From Amyelois transitella (lineage: Eukaryota > Arthropoda > Insecta > Lepidoptera > Pyralidae), in NCBI RefSeq assembly GCF_032362555.1, contig NC_083525.1, positions 8,913,501-8,977,500 of the forward strand: a stretch of 64,000 nucleotides of DNA, in the 5' to 3' direction. The position numbers and the translations under genes are program-made. Below are positions 48,301 to 60,800 of the stretch, piece by piece. The first letter of the stretch is position 1. The number at the start of each line of letters is the position of its first letter. Below the pieces are notes generated by a model that made no database searches, was not told the origin of the DNA, and was given only the letters and a program-made list of their open reading frames with translations.

Positions 48301-48861
48301 AAGGCAAGAAAACTGCATCATTCTTATCACAGCGTACTAAAGATCCTTAGCTTCGACATAGAAATAATGAAATTAAGAGTCTGGAGAACCTTTTATTCCG
48401 GTAAACTATTGTTCCCGTGGGATTTGGGTAAAATCTGTTTTATTTTGTAAAGGTTAAATTCGGCGAAAAAACTAGTACCTTATATAGATTAACCCTTATA
48501 TACAGGAGTACCCTTTAAATCCCTTAAAAAAGTAGGATACTACAATGCCGAAAACACAATCGTGCTCTAAAAATAGCGCCTGGATCTTAGAAATATAAAT
48601 GTAAAGGCAATTCGTACTATCACTATTTCTATAATTTTAAGCATAAATACAAACTCCGACTTGAGGTCATGCCTAGCTCGGCTCCCCAACCAGGTATTTC
48701 ACCTAAACTAGCGCAAAGTCTTCTTAGTTCTCACTAAAATATTCATACCGACCACGCATTTGACGAAAATCGCGTTTCACAATGTTGGTGTAAAATCACC
48801 TTTAGCAGAATTGACAAAATTACCTACTTTAGAGTACAAAAAATCTTCATTAGCGACTAGG

Positions 48862-51800
48862 ATGGCGGTGAGGTGGTTGTCTCTCGTGGTGGTGCTGGTG
48901 ACAGCGGCGGGGGCGGTGGGTGATGTGCCTAGTACGTAGCCCTGTTTTTGTGTGAAACGTGTTTGATTAATTGAGCTCCCTAGGGTGGTGTGGGTGCAAC
49001 CAGGGTATACCCCAGGATTTTAGGTATAGAAATTTAAGATTTACCCCTAAGGAGTAGAATCATTGGATGCTCCTTATTTATAGGATAGGAGTAGCTAGTT
49101 ATATGATAAGGAAATATGGATTAAAATAAGATCGTATGTTGATTACTACATAAAAAGCAGCGAACCAGAAGGTGACCTTTTTGTCGGATGTGGCGGAGTT
49201 GTCATAAAAACACATGATTGTGACTTTATAAGTTGACTTTAGATCTCAAAAACAGCCATGGAGGATACAACTACACGCGAACGTGAGAATCATCAAAGGT
49301 TCATAGACTTATTGGTTTCTATCCTGGGGTGGTTTCTTCTTCTTACTTGTTTAAGACTCTGAAATTTGTTCGCACTCGATCGATTATCATTCGGATCTAT
49401 CTCTAGACTAAGCACAGGCCTCTCGGTCCTCATCAGATCGTCCGACTACCTTATTCTTAAAATTATCACGTAATTTTTTGTTGCAGTATCTGATGAGTTG
49501 TTCTACCGAGCGCCGAGACTGTTTCACCTCGACGACTACGACAGGTGCCAGTTCCAGAATGCCACCTTCTGCATGGGTGTCTTCGAGATCAGCCCCGAGG
49601 GTGAAGAAGGTTTCAAACTCTACCAAGAGATGATGGTGAGTAATGATAGTAAAATCTCTTATGATACAAAAAACCGTTGATATTACTTATGTAAAAATGG
49701 GTAGTTCAGTCATTGCTAAACCATGATTATTTTCAAATTGAGATTTATAATAAAGCACTTTCGGTGAAATTAATAATTTTATGATTAAACTTCCACTTCA
49801 TACATAAGCAGAATGATAATTCGTAGTTTTTTTAATGGTTTTCTCAGAAAGTATCCGAGTTCGGGTTCCGTCAGAACCGTTCAGTGCTGTACCGGGGGAT
49901 ATGCCTGGCTTCATGTGACCCAGGAGACCAGGACCCAGAAGCCAAATTGGAAGAAAAAGACCCAGCAGCGAAATTTGAGCGCTGCGTTGACCACGAACTG
50001 AAGAAGAAGTATGACTTGCGCGCGCGCCTGCAGAAACTCCAGTACTGTAAAAGCAAACAGAACCCAGGCATTCGTAAAAGGGATTTCACCGATTGGCTCC
50101 TGGCTGCTGTGGTCGTAATTATTGTATTATTGAACGTCGTTGGGACCCTTTACGATTTTAAGAAGGACCCCTGTGTCAAACGTAAGTCTTTCTTCATTGA
50201 TGTCTTATACAATATTATGTTAACATTACCCCATCTGATAATTATTCTAGCATTCACATCTTTTGGTCGAGTTCCCTTCTCCGTTTAGGTGTAGGTATTC
50301 ATTTTCAAGTTAATTTTCCTTCGTATATTGCTGTATCATTATTATAAACATTTGTGTAAGCTATTACGGAAACATGTCTTTCGAATCTTATTCAAATGAA
50401 CTCATTCATTCCGTCTTATTTTACAATAGATGGAAGTCTTTGAACTTTGTACATATACCTACTTAACAAAATGCATACGTTTACCTGTAGTACGTTAAAG
50501 ATGAATCGGTTATTATTACACGCATAAATCTACGCCGCTTTCCCGGAGTTGAGCAGGCAGCGACTACGGTTTTCCATTTGCCAATACCTTCGCATACTTC
50601 TTTGGTGTAAATCCCTGCATTATTTATTGTCGGTGATATGGACGCAAAAGGTCACCGTTCTCATGTTTGGTTTCAGCCAACAAGTTCCTCATGGCGTGGT
50701 CGCTCCGGAGCAACTGGAACCGCCTCACTGCCGTGCACAGCGGCGACCAGCGGCTGGACGCGCTCGCTCCCATCCATGGCATCAAGTGAGTATATATCAA
50801 TACTAATATTATAAAGCTGAAGAGTTTGTTAGTTTGAACGCGCTAATCTCAGGAACTACTGGTTCGAATTGACAAATTCTTTTTGCGTTGAATAGACCAT
50901 TTATCGAGGAAGGCATTAGGCTATACCTATAACATCACGCTGCAACTATTAGGAGCGAAGTAATAATGGAATATGTGAAATAAACGGGGAAAATTATTCA
51001 TCCTTGAGGATTTCAATGATGCCTAAAATAAGTATTCCACGCGGACGAAGTCGCGGGCACAGCTAGTAATGAATACATTGGTTGAACGCAAGACTGACTT
51101 CATCATGAACCTCGAACAACATGATTGATGTTCTATCAACATTAGAATAAAATTCAATGTCGGCTAATTTATTTGCAGAGCGCACATGATCCTGTTGGTC
51201 ATTTTCTCCCATACCACGTTTGCTATGACCATGGTCTACCCACATGATGAAAGGATAGTGGATGACGTGAGTTTTTTAAAGTACCTAATAACGAAATTAA
51301 GTCAATAATAAGTTATGACTTTGGCTAGCAGTGATCATAACATTAAAATTTATGCTCCTGATGTTTTTTTGTTAATTTCAGCTAAGCGTTGAATCAGACA
51401 TTATACAAATTTTATTTCAAGTATTGCTTTGATAACGTCTGCTATTTTCAGCTAGGTGATTCCATTGGGGCCACCATCGGCACCAACGGTACGATAGTAG
51501 TCCAGACATTCACCATGGTCTCCAGCTTTCTGCTGGGCTACATGATCCTCACCAACTTCGAGAAGGCGAAGAAGTCGCCCAACGTCAAGTACTGGCCGGT
51601 CATAGTTTTCAGCAGATATATGCGGTATGATTTCACTGTTTTAGGTACAAGTAAATTTCTAGGAGGGAAAGGTCGGAGTGGGAAGACCTAGACGAACGTA
51701 TCTTGATCAAATTAAGGACGTCCTGGTAAAGGGTCAGGTCAAAAGTACCCGAAACCGCCGAGCTTGTATGAAGAGAGTTATGAATGTGGATGAAGCGAAG

Positions 51801-54800
51801 GAAGTATGCAGAGATCGTGGCAAGTGGAAAGAGGTAGTCTCTGCCTACCCCTCCGGGAAAGAGGCGTGATTTTATGCATGTATGTATGTAAATTTCTAAA
51901 GAGTTGCGCATTTTCTTATTATAAGAGGTATCAATCCGTTTGTTCTCTCACAAACTAGTTTAACCTCGTGACATTAAGGCGATTATCACACGGCACCGCG
52001 CACCGCCGCGGAGGGCGGTGGCGGTAACGCGGATTTCGCAGCGGTGCACCGCGCGGTAAGGCGGTTTACGCGCCTGTACGCGCGGATGGATTTAACGCGG
52101 TTTTGACCAGTTTGATTGCAGACGCTGGCAAGAATGGACGCTGAAGTGGTGGCAGCAATCTGGCTTTTATGGCGCAGAAAGAAAAAAATAAGAAGATACT
52201 GGGTTCATCCATTTTTACGAAGCAGAACTCTAAATGGGTCATTCATGTTATTCTATATAAGTTTGAGAAAATACGAAGATAAATTTTTTAATTATACGCG
52301 AATGTCCACTTCTTCATTTGATAGCAGAGCGACTTTGAATCTCTGAAATAAACTTTTCGACATCGAAATCCATTTTTAAATTGCGACACGTCTTGCTTCC
52401 ACGATGTTCCGCGCGGTTATGCGGTGCCACGTGTGTGAGGTGCCGCCCCTCCGCGCTGCCGTCCGCGCGGAGAGGCGGTGGCGGCGAGAGCACCGCTCGA
52501 CCGCGCGGTCGGGCGGTGAACATGTGTTTAGTATCAACGGATTTAGTAGAGGCTTATGCGACATGAGAACCGCTTCACCGCCTGCCGCGGCGGTGCGCGG
52601 TGCCGTGTGATAATCGCCTAAATAGTCAGGCAGCTTCAAAACTGGAGCATTAAAAGGTTTGACCTGTTATGTAAATTACAAACAAACAAACATATTGTCA
52701 CGTCTTTAACCCTTCCGGTATAGACGAACCCTACAATATCAAAAAAAATGAAAGACAGACGGTTATTAATGAAAATAGTAATCAGATCTTTCCTCGCAGA
52801 ATGGCCCCGACTTTGATATTTGTGGTGGGTCTCACCGCTACCTGGATAGCAGGCTTAGCGAGTGGCCCCATGTGGAACCTGGTGGAGGAGTTGGAGGGTG
52901 CCTGCCGTAGGAAGTGGTGGTCACAGCTGCTCTTCATCAACAACATCGTGGACCCAGACGACCGTTGTCTTGTGCAGTCATGGTGAGGGATGTGTTGCTA
53001 CTAAATGATGCTTAAGTTGAGAAAAATACTGTAAACATTCTCTATAACTGCTCCTCTTTAATCTGAAATTCTGAGAGTAATCGTCATACTTCAAAATTAT
53101 CACAATATTCTGTACTATATATCATCGTAGTAGGGTTCCTGAAATTGATCTTTTCATAACCTCTAGTTGACACATGGTCCATTTTATAAAATACGTTCCA
53201 AATATCTTGAGTAGCAAGCTAATATTTTTCTTCTTCTATCTATGCATGGATTGGATGCTCGCGATTGTACGCTACCGCCCCGAAACATCCGAAACAGTTG
53301 CTAACCTAATGACCTGGTTCCAGGTTCTTCGCGGTAGAAATGCAGCTGTTCATGGGCGCCGTGGCCTTGGCTCTGCTGCTGGCCATGAAGCCTCGCTGCG
53401 CGCTGCGTGTCATCAGCGCGCTGTACGTCGTCACTTTGGGAGTCAACTTCGCGCTCAACTTGTCTTGGAAGATGCAACCCGTCGTTAAATTTGCTACCAC
53501 CGAGTTAGTATAGAAATCGATCAATTTATATACAGTTTTTTTAATCAATCATTTCAATGTAAATAGATAGGTACCTAGTTTGCTTTTGAAAAAGACCGTC
53601 CTTCCAACAAATGAACTTGTGGAAAAAAACGAACTTGGAGGATCGAACCGCTAAAGTTGATACATAAAATAGACGCCTAAATTTATTACATACATACATA
53701 TTATCACGTCTTTATCCTTTGCGGGGTAGACAGAGGCAACAGTCTTGAAAAGACTGATTGACCACATTCAACTGTTAGTTAGTTAGCCTAAATTTTTTTA
53801 TCGGCCCAAAAACATCACTATAATTTATTTATACTTCGCAGTCAAGTCCGAACGATGGCGGTGGGAGTGGACTCGTACACCTGGATGTTCTCCGCCACTT
53901 GGACCAGCATCCCCTCCACTTTGCATGGACTCTTCCTAGCCTTCCTCAAATACCAGCTGGAGAAGACTGGCTTTAAGCCTGACAAGCATAAGGTGAGCGT
54001 AACACGATGTATTTTGTTTAGTATAATTCAAAATGAGTATTACTTTTTTACTAGTTTTACTCTTTACTTCGTTTACCAGGTTGCAACTGGCCACTTACAA
54101 AAAAATAAAAAGAAATTTTTTGAGTTCACATGGATTTCCATTAAGTTATACTATTAGATCGATTTGATGTTTAGCATAAGTATTATTTTTTTATTAAAGT
54201 GCATGTTTTTAAGTTCAAATCAAAGTGCAGTTTCAGTTCATCAAGAGTTCAAATAACTATTTTTCAATGAGTGTTTAAACATATTTAAACCAGGTTGAAA
54301 ACATTTGGACACTGGATCTTTTCTTATAAGCAGAGATATTTCCTTTTCAGTCCACATTATTTCAAATTAACGATAATCTGTTCTGGATTTAAAATCTGTG
54401 TAGTCCAGATATCTGAACCAGGTAATATTTGTATTCATAAGGTTTATAAAGAGTTTTATATATCAATGCAGTGGATTACCAAGATGACATACATCCTGTA
54501 CGGCTGCATGATCACGTGGCTGCTGGGCGGAGACCTGGTGAAGCGGATAGACGACCCGTTCTGGCTGGCGGTGTACGCCACGCTGGACAGAAACGTCTGG
54601 AATCTCATGGTCACCTTCCTCGTCTTCGCTTATATCCATGGACAAGGCGGTGAGTGTTTCATATTTTCTTAGTAGGGTAAATATAATCTTAACTTCTGGA
54701 AAGCTTTGTTGTACAGTTTTGGTACCGAAAAAATATTACTACTAACTTTTCATTGCAACGCAAAAAGTCGCCAATAAAAAGAAAAATCTGTTCCACAACT

Positions 54801-55613
54801 AAGTTTGCACTGCCATGGCGGCCGAAAACGAGACGATATACCTATACGAGTTTTTTGGACTTGCCTGCAGGTTACGTGGTTCCATATCTGAGTTGGGGCG
54901 GGTTCCAGATCATGAGCCGCGTGGTGTTCCCGGCCATGCTGGTGCACTGGCACGTCAACCTCATGTCGGTCGCTGCCTACCCCGCGCCTGTCCACGTCAC
55001 CTATAATACTATGGTAAGTTGGATGGAGTCAGGTATCCTTTAGGGAACCATATTCATCTTTTAGGCGATTAAGATGACATTTGACAGTGATTGTTGCACG
55101 ACGGCCTCTGTGGCTCAGCGGTAGTACGCTTGTCTGTGACATCGGAGGTCCCGGGTTCGAATCCTGGCCAGGGCATGATGAGAAAAGAACTTTTTCTGAT
55201 TGGCCTGGGTCTTGGATGTTTATCTATATAAGTATTTATTATAAAATATAGTATCGTTGAGTTAGTATCTCGTAACACAAGTTTCGAACTTACTTCGAGG
55301 CTAACTCAATCAGTGTAATTCGTCCCGTATATAAAAATAAAGTTAAATCAGGTGATCATTCTGCGTGCAGCATGAAAAGGTGTATTTTGTTTAGTACACA
55401 AATCACTGTTTCGGAATCCTGTTTGGGTGGCTAACCAAATTTAAGCTCTTGGCGCTTCTTGCTCTTTAGGTATTGCTATATGTGTAGGTGTGAAATAACA
55501 ATAAGCTCCTATTTCAGATGCTGAATTTGGTGTCCAGCATAATGGTGACGATGATGTTCTCTATTCCGCTGCACCTGCTGGTGGAGCTGCCGATGCAGAA
55601 GATGTTGAGTTAG
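48862..55613 (+). CDS. NRF-6-type membrane O-acyltransferase (acyltransferase 3 family)
   Basis: Exons: 48862-48931, 49487-49635, 49848-50181, 50677-50785, 51179-51266, 51452-51624, 52800-52982, 53324-53503, 53842-53992, 54472-54649, 54871-55013, 55518-55613 (TAG); 617 residues, all junctions in phase. Residues 1-22 are a signal peptide (LSLVVVLVTAAGAVG). An extracellular NRF-like region with paired cysteines follows (DDYDRCQFQNATFCMG, GICLASCDP, RCVDHELKK). The first membrane span is WLLAAVVVIIVLLNVVG (~160-180). The acyltransferase-3 domain begins with IKAHMILLVIFSHTTFAM, whose FSHT histidine is the likely catalytic-site residue of the family, and continues through about ten spans to LHLLVELPMQKML. 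The family is named for the C. elegans nose-resistant-to-fluoxetine genes; insect members are many and mostly without known substrates. A tandem paralogue starts at 62538. Confidence 0.92.
50797..51066 (+). mobile_element. Helitron-like non-autonomous element, near-twin
   Basis: Same ends and same body as 18240-18513 (TTTGAACGCGCTAATCTC, ACCATTTATCGAGGAAGGC). In intron 4 of the NRF-like gene, ~10 bp after the exon 4 donor. Confidence 0.68.
51665..51890 (+). mobile_element. LINE 3' fragment in intron 6 of the NRF-like gene
   Basis: Starts in GRPRRTYLDQIKDVLV and runs to SGKEA stop, then GTGATTTTATGCATGTATG. Differs from the copy at 30688 by only a few bases, so both are probably young. Confidence 0.8.
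51978..52618 (+). mobile_element. Non-autonomous PIF/Harbinger-type DNA transposon
   Basis: Perfect 34 bp terminal inverted repeats (starting GGCGATTATCACACGG) are flanked by TAA on both sides (51975-51977, 52619-52621), the TWA duplication typical of PIF/Harbinger. Sub-terminal GC-rich GCGGT/ACCGC arrays extend the inverted symmetry. 641 bp, in intron 6 of the NRF-like gene. Confidence 0.93.
52116..52346 (+). pseudogene. N-terminal fragment of a Harbinger transposase
   Basis: 76 codons; the stretch RRYWVHPFLRSRTLNGSF followed by YEDKFFNYTRMS matches the conserved start of HARBI1-type nucleases (W-V-x-P, then FFN-F/Y-x-RMS). The catalytic DDE part is absent; the frame stops just before the right inverted repeat. 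The element is therefore a deletion derivative of a coding copy. Confidence 0.8.
53690..53790 (-). mobile_element. SINE-like repeat 3' fragment
   Basis: Tail, GCGGGGTAGACAGAGGC and AGTCTTGAAAAGACT only. Confidence 0.65.
55098..55345 (+). mobile_element. tRNA-derived SINE, best copy
   Basis: Box A-like TGGCTCAGCGGTAG and box B GGTTCGAATCC 50 bp later, then the same body as the copy at 17928. Lies in intron 11 of the NRF-like gene. Confidence 0.85.
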
Positions 55614-56096
55614 ACCATACTAACATAGTAGCAGAATATTGAGCCAAAGCTGCTACTGAAGTGAAGATGATGGGAGAATTAGAATTAAGTTTAACGCTAT
55701 ACTAATCAGAACATAATATTAAGCGTCTATTGATAAATGAACTAGACTAAATACTAACTTTACAAATGAAGTAAGTCGCGGAAGTGTTTGAGAATGCAAT
55801 TAAAGTGCATAGTGAAGCCACCGTTTGAAATATTATTTTTATATTACGATCCAAATTGTCAGATTTCATCTTTACTTAACTAAGAGAACTTTGGACTACA
55901 ATGTCCTTGTTCAGAATGTTGTTTGCATGACTTGTACATTATTGTCTGTTTCGCATTAGTGTTGTAACGCATTCATTGACGTCAAAGCTGTGTGTTTAAC
56001 AAGACACAAGTGCCGTAGATGAAACATTGTCACAACAACCTTATCTTGTGCTTATGTAATTCGGGTGTACTGGTCTGAAAACTGTTCTCAGATATT

Positions 56097-56240
56097 TAGA
56101 TTTATTTTCAAAATTGGATACAAGGTATCACTTATAAACGTCACATCACTTAAATTTAGTTATAACTACTACCACCTGCTTCCAACGCGCATGTGTAAAG
56201 AAACGGTGGAACAAATTACACTGCAGCATTTTTACCGGAC
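56097..56240 (-). repeat. LINE-like 3' segment, third repeat family
   Basis: Matches 7829-7985 in order, with more divergence. Confidence 0.55.
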
Positions 56241-57356
56241 GTCGACGATCTCTTAATTTGTTATATCTCGATATTTGGCCTACGAACGGTTCGATGACAT
56301 AATTTTGATATTGGACAACTTGCCATTTTTCATCTTTTTCACGAGGAATAAGTTTCCGCAATTAAGCCGCTCTCTGGCAGCCCTTTTTTGGGCTTAATCG
56401 TCTTTAGTTAAACCATCCCAGCTCCCCCAGAAAGCGAAGTACCGCCAATGGCGAGGAGCAGGCCAGCAAGGTTCAATCCCGACAGGACCTCTCCGATAGA
56501 AGTTTTCTTCAACGAAATTGACTCTTACTTTGTGTTTCATATAGGAATTTATGATTATTTAGGATATTTATAAATAAAACACATTCGAGCTTCGCTTGCA
56601 TGATGACGCAATCCCAAACTGATTTATTTTCTTGTATGGCCGTTACAAACTGTTAGTCTATCTCTCTTGACAATGACATTGACACTAATATGACACACTT
56701 TGGACGACGAGAATTGAGAACAGTATTAGGACTTAAGTTTAGTGTACTGTTGTTCTGTTTCCGTGCGAATTATTTTTTATGTTTTAAATTACACTTACCT
56801 ATAAAAATGTCCAGTAAAAATTATTTTTTATATTGACAGGTTTGATATATTAATGGTCAGGACAGGACAGATATTAAATAGTTTTATTGGCAGGACACAA
56901 GCGGGGTACAGATTTTTGGTCACTTGTATTTGTTCATTAATTGTAAATTATTTTTACTGACACCACCGATAATTTACAGACTTTTTTTAAATAAAAATTA
57001 ATAGGACTTCTGGATTTTTGTAGTTATCCCTTGAAAATCATAAAACAGCTCCCTAGTGCTTCTCTATAATTACATAGGAGTTACCCTTCGTGTGTCGATT
57101 GAAAGGAAAGTAAGTGAGGTTGTAGCGGGAGCGATGATTCGGCTCGACCGCCACCAAAGGGAAGATCTTCCGCCAGGCTAGGTGTTATGCCTGGGGAACC
57201 GCATTTATGTCAGATCTTGAATTCCAACAATTTGTAAGTGTTTGAAGAAACATGGTCTAGCTTTGGCCCTGACATTAGAACACAGATAAAATATTGAAAA
57301 AAAAAAATTGTAATACCGATTTACGTTTACGGAACAAATAAATACTGTAAATAAAG

Positions 57357-57612
57357 GTGTCCCTTGTGGTTTCCGGCACTTTCAAATGGAAACAATCTAT
57401 ATCAATTCATGGATGTCGTAAAAGGCGACTAAGGGATAGGCTTAAAAACTTGAGATTCTTTTTTAGGCGATGGGCTAGCAACCTGTTACTATTTGAATCT
57501 CAATTCTATCATTAAGCCAAATAGCTGAACGTGGCCATTCAGTCTTTTCAAGACTGTTGGCTCTGTCTACCACGCAAGGGACATAGAAGTGACCATATGT
57601 ATGTATGTATTC
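57357..57612 (+). mobile_element. SINE-like repeat, full length
   Basis: 5' hairpin degenerate, tail ATGTATGTATGTAT intact. Confidence 0.75.
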
Positions 57613-58014
57613 TAGTCGGAACATAGTGCGGTTGTTTCCCCATTCACCTTCCGTACCGCAGCATTTTATTGTCACCACTGCTGCCTCGTGACAGAGGAAT
57701 ACGGAGAGGACGCTCCACTTTACCGTTTGAAGGCTAAGCTAAAAAGACCGCTTCTAAAGCGCATGTGTAGAAGAAGCGGCGGAACCAACTACACTGCAGC
57801 AGCAGCATAGAGCGGGCGAGGGCCACAGGTGCGCCTACGACCACGATCCCGTTGCAGATAGTCACGTTTTTATACAAAGCAATTCTCCTAAATGAGTGCA
57901 ATTATTGCAGGACCCGTATTGGGTCATAGTTCATCTCACCTTGCCTTATGTTATACTTTTTCTTTTATATTCGAAATGAAGACTGTCAAAATTATACACA
58001 CACACACGCACATA

Positions 58015-58185
58015 GTCTATATCCCTTGCGGGGTTTTCCATGTTAGCCACGTTTAACTGTTTGGCTTAATGATAGAATTGAGATTCAAATAGTGACAGGT
58101 TGATAGCCCATCGCTTAAAAAAGTATCCCAATTAGGATCCTAAGCCTATGCCTTAGCCGCCTTTTACGACATCCATGTCAAGATC
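58015..58185 (-). mobile_element. SINE-like repeat, partial
   Basis: From TATATCCCTTGCGGGGTT to TTTTACGACATCCATG; internal deletion at the AAGACT hairpin. Confidence 0.65.
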
Positions 58186-58490
58186 CATGTCAACTAGAAC
58201 CGCTGTATTATTGGCGTAAATATATAAATAGATACACATCCATTTGCCTATACTACGTGTGTTTTCCGCCCTTGCATATAGTCCCTCACCGTAAGACCAT
58301 CGGTTAGCAATGAAACTAAGAAATGAGTCATTGCTACAATGCTATGGTCGGATTTAAGAAATGTTTTGTAAATATAAACTTACGGGAATTTTGTCTTAAC
58401 AATAGTGAAAACTGCATCAAAATCAGTTACGTATAAATATGTAAAGCTAAGTAAACAAACACAGGCAGAGGTAATCTGAGATATTTACTA

Positions 58491-58620
58491 TACTAGCAGG
58501 CAGCCACGGCTTCGCCCATGGTACATACATAACCTGTGACGTCTGCAGATAATGTACCTTTGTAACGATGAAGGAATTTTTATGATCGGTTAGTATTTAC
58601 GAAGATTAAGCCTTCCTTCA
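58491..58620 (-). mobile_element. Helitron-like 3' end fragment
   Basis: Starts (on +) CTAGCAGGCAGCCACGGC and shares ATAATGTACCTTTGTAACGA with the copy at 25915. Confidence 0.45.
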
Positions 58621-58805
58621 CCTTTTTCACACTTTTCTCACTACTCTAGACAGGAGTCTGGGGTTCGTCTTTGACCATGGACGCTAGATTTTGTGATTTA
58701 AGTTTTTACACGAAGCGACTCCCGTCTGACCTCCGTAACCGTTGCAGGAAAACCTTACCCGTATTGGATCGATCATGAATACACATCTAGGTTTCCTCAC
58801 GCTTT
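58620..58805 (-). repeat. Second-family repeat
   Basis: ACACGAAGCGACTCCCGTC and GACCTCCGTAACCGTTGC. Confidence 0.65.
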
Positions 58806-59236
58806 TCTTTTTCTGTGACAATTTAAAAATCGACCAATGCCGACGGTCTGACATCATGACTAAGGAACGATCAAATTTGTCGAACACATTTTCTTCAACC
58901 AGAAAGTACGAAATCATACAAAAAATAATAATTTATATTACTATATAACATTTATTTTTAAGCAAAGCCACTTGTCTACTGGTTTAAACCAGTGTCTTTC
59001 AATTATCACTAGATAGATACTAAAAGCATTAGTAAAATATTCTTTGTGGCAAAACAAAAAAAATAAAGAGAATAGAACAATCAATGTTACGAACACCTGC
59101 ATAAAATATTAGTATAGAAGTACAGATAGTATAAGATGACAAGATAGGATCTTGTTTAAATGTGCTGCTAACTTCTAACATAGAAATTTAATATTCTATA
59201 TGTTTTACATAACCCATGGGTAACTAAAAATAACAT

Positions 59237-59485
59237 GCCTTGTGAACCGCGGCACTTCAATAGAACAGGATCACTTCCCATGATGTCCTAAGAGGCGACT
59301 AAGGATTAGTCTAATTATCTTGGGATTGTTGTTGTAGGCGATGGGCTAGCTTTTTGTAGCCCATCGCTTTGAATCTCAATACCATCTTTAGCCTTACCTA
59401 CAGCTGAACGTGGCCTTCCAGTCTTTACAAGACAGTTGACTCTGTTTGCCCCGCAAGTGATATAAATGTGATTATACCTATGTAG
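59237..59485 (+). mobile_element. SINE-like repeat, diverged
   Basis: Contains a local duplication (TAGCCCATCGC after GATGGGCTAGC) forming an extra small inverted repeat. Confidence 0.65.
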
Positions 59486-59639
59486 TTACGTATATTTATA
59501 AAAATAACATTTCTATATATACCTATTTAAGTTTAAAAATGTAACCACTTAAATCTATGTATTTTAAAAACTAACATAGACATTTACATAATTATTCCAT
59601 GCTTAGACAGTAAAAATCGAGAGTCTGTACATTAAATGT

Positions 59640-60733
59640 ACACCACCACCAATTAACACCATACTTAAAAACGGACGATGTAAATCAAATACTTACACAA
59701 ATTATTGACTGCGTAATATCATGGCTATCCGACCACAATCTTGACATTAATTTCATTAAAACAAAAATAATGGAATTTCGACCCTATCAAAAACCCGCTA
59801 TAAATATAGAATTCACCTATAATGGCATAAAACTAGAATGCGTTAGTAGTTTCCAACTACTATATTAATTTTAAAGCCCATATTAACAAAGTAGCAACAA
59901 AATTATCAAAATTCATTTACGCACTCCGGGAACTTAAAAAAACGACAAACAAAAACACTGCCTTAACAGCCTATTATGCATATGCATTCTCTTGGCTAAC
60001 ATACGGAATTGTTCTCTGGGGAAATAGCACCGACGCAGATAAACTTTTTATCCTGCAGAAAAAATGTATTCGGATAATAAATAATGTTCAAGGGACAGAT
60101 ACCTGCAAACCTCACTTTCAAAACCTAAAAATTTTGACTTCGCCCTCAATATACATTTTGGAGGCATGTAAATTTGTGAGAAAACACCCAGAATTCTACA
60201 ACAAAAAATATAATTTACCGCGGCGTTATCCCACAAGACAGAAAAATAAATTAGTTACACCTTGCTATAAACTGGTAATCTCAAATTCTGGTCCATTAGC
60301 GATGACTACAAAAATCTTTAATGCTCTACCTGACTGCATGAGAAAAGAAGTAAATATGAACTTATTTATTAAAAACTTAAAACTACTTTTAAATAATACC
60401 GATAAATGCTACTATACACTGGACGAGTTTTTAAACGATAGAAATATTGACATTTAAATTATTTTTCATTATAATATACATATACTTTTATCAATTAAAT
60501 ACATTTTATAAATTATATTAATTTTAAATTACTTATTAATGTTTTCTCCAAATATAATACGACTTTTTTTTCTTATATTCAACATAATAGTCGACATAAA
60601 CCTGCCCGCCGTTCCATATTATTTTGTAATTGCGATGCCCAACAGGGTTCATATTGTACCTATTTATAAGCAGTAACTGTAATTTAACTGATGTACTTAC
60701 TTTATGATATGCAATAAAGAATTTGAAATTGAA
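59640..60733 (+). mobile_element. 5'-truncated non-LTR retrotransposon (Jockey/CR1-type RT end)
   Basis: It encodes the C-terminal part of a reverse transcriptase with frame damage: DVNQILTQIIDCVISWLSDH, then in another frame ALTAYYAYAFSWLTYGIVLWG, KLFILQKKCIRIINNV, to an intact end at 60457. The 3' end is ATGATATGCAATAAAGAATT. A copy of the same 3' end (with ATGATATGCAATAAAGATTT) lies at 570-626. Confidence 0.8.
60134..60457 (+). pseudogene. Reverse-transcriptase C-terminal remnant of the LINE
   Basis: 107 codons (PSIYILEACKFVRKHPEF, LPRRYPTRQKNKLVTP, ALPDCMRKEVNMNLFIKNLK) ending at TAA, as in the C-terminal tails of Jockey/CR1-group elements. Upstream frames are broken. Confidence 0.7.
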
Positions 60734-60800
60734 CGGCCTCGATAGTCCAGTGGTTGGCGCGTGAGACTATAAAGTTGGCGGTCCAAGTTCGAGCCCCAAC
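60732..60800 (+). repeat. tRNA-like SINE head
   Basis: GATAGTCCAGTGGTTGGCG and CCAAGTTCGAGCC look like boxes A and B. It is joined directly to the 3' end of the LINE at 59640. It does not fold as a full tRNA by eye. Confidence 0.5.

Larger units (their letters stand above)
46372..48861. other. Divergent intergenic region between the MEAK7-like and NRF-like genes
   Basis: It holds both promoters at its ends. Repeats inside: an abundant-repeat copy at 46715-46945 (+), a second repeat family at 47224-47410 (-), and an interrupted abundant-repeat copy at 48000-48300 (-). No supported gene. Confidence 0.6.

Noticed and set aside
52376-52639. ORFs on both strands over the right end of the Harbinger element
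   Set aside because: They translate GC-rich sub-terminal repeats and inverted ends.
54463-54995. Minus ORFs of 60 and 81 codons and shadow + ORFs
   Set aside because: Shadows of NRF-like exons 10 and 11.
55069-55278. 69-codon minus ORF with FEPGTSD
   Set aside because: Same tRNA-derived SINE artefact.
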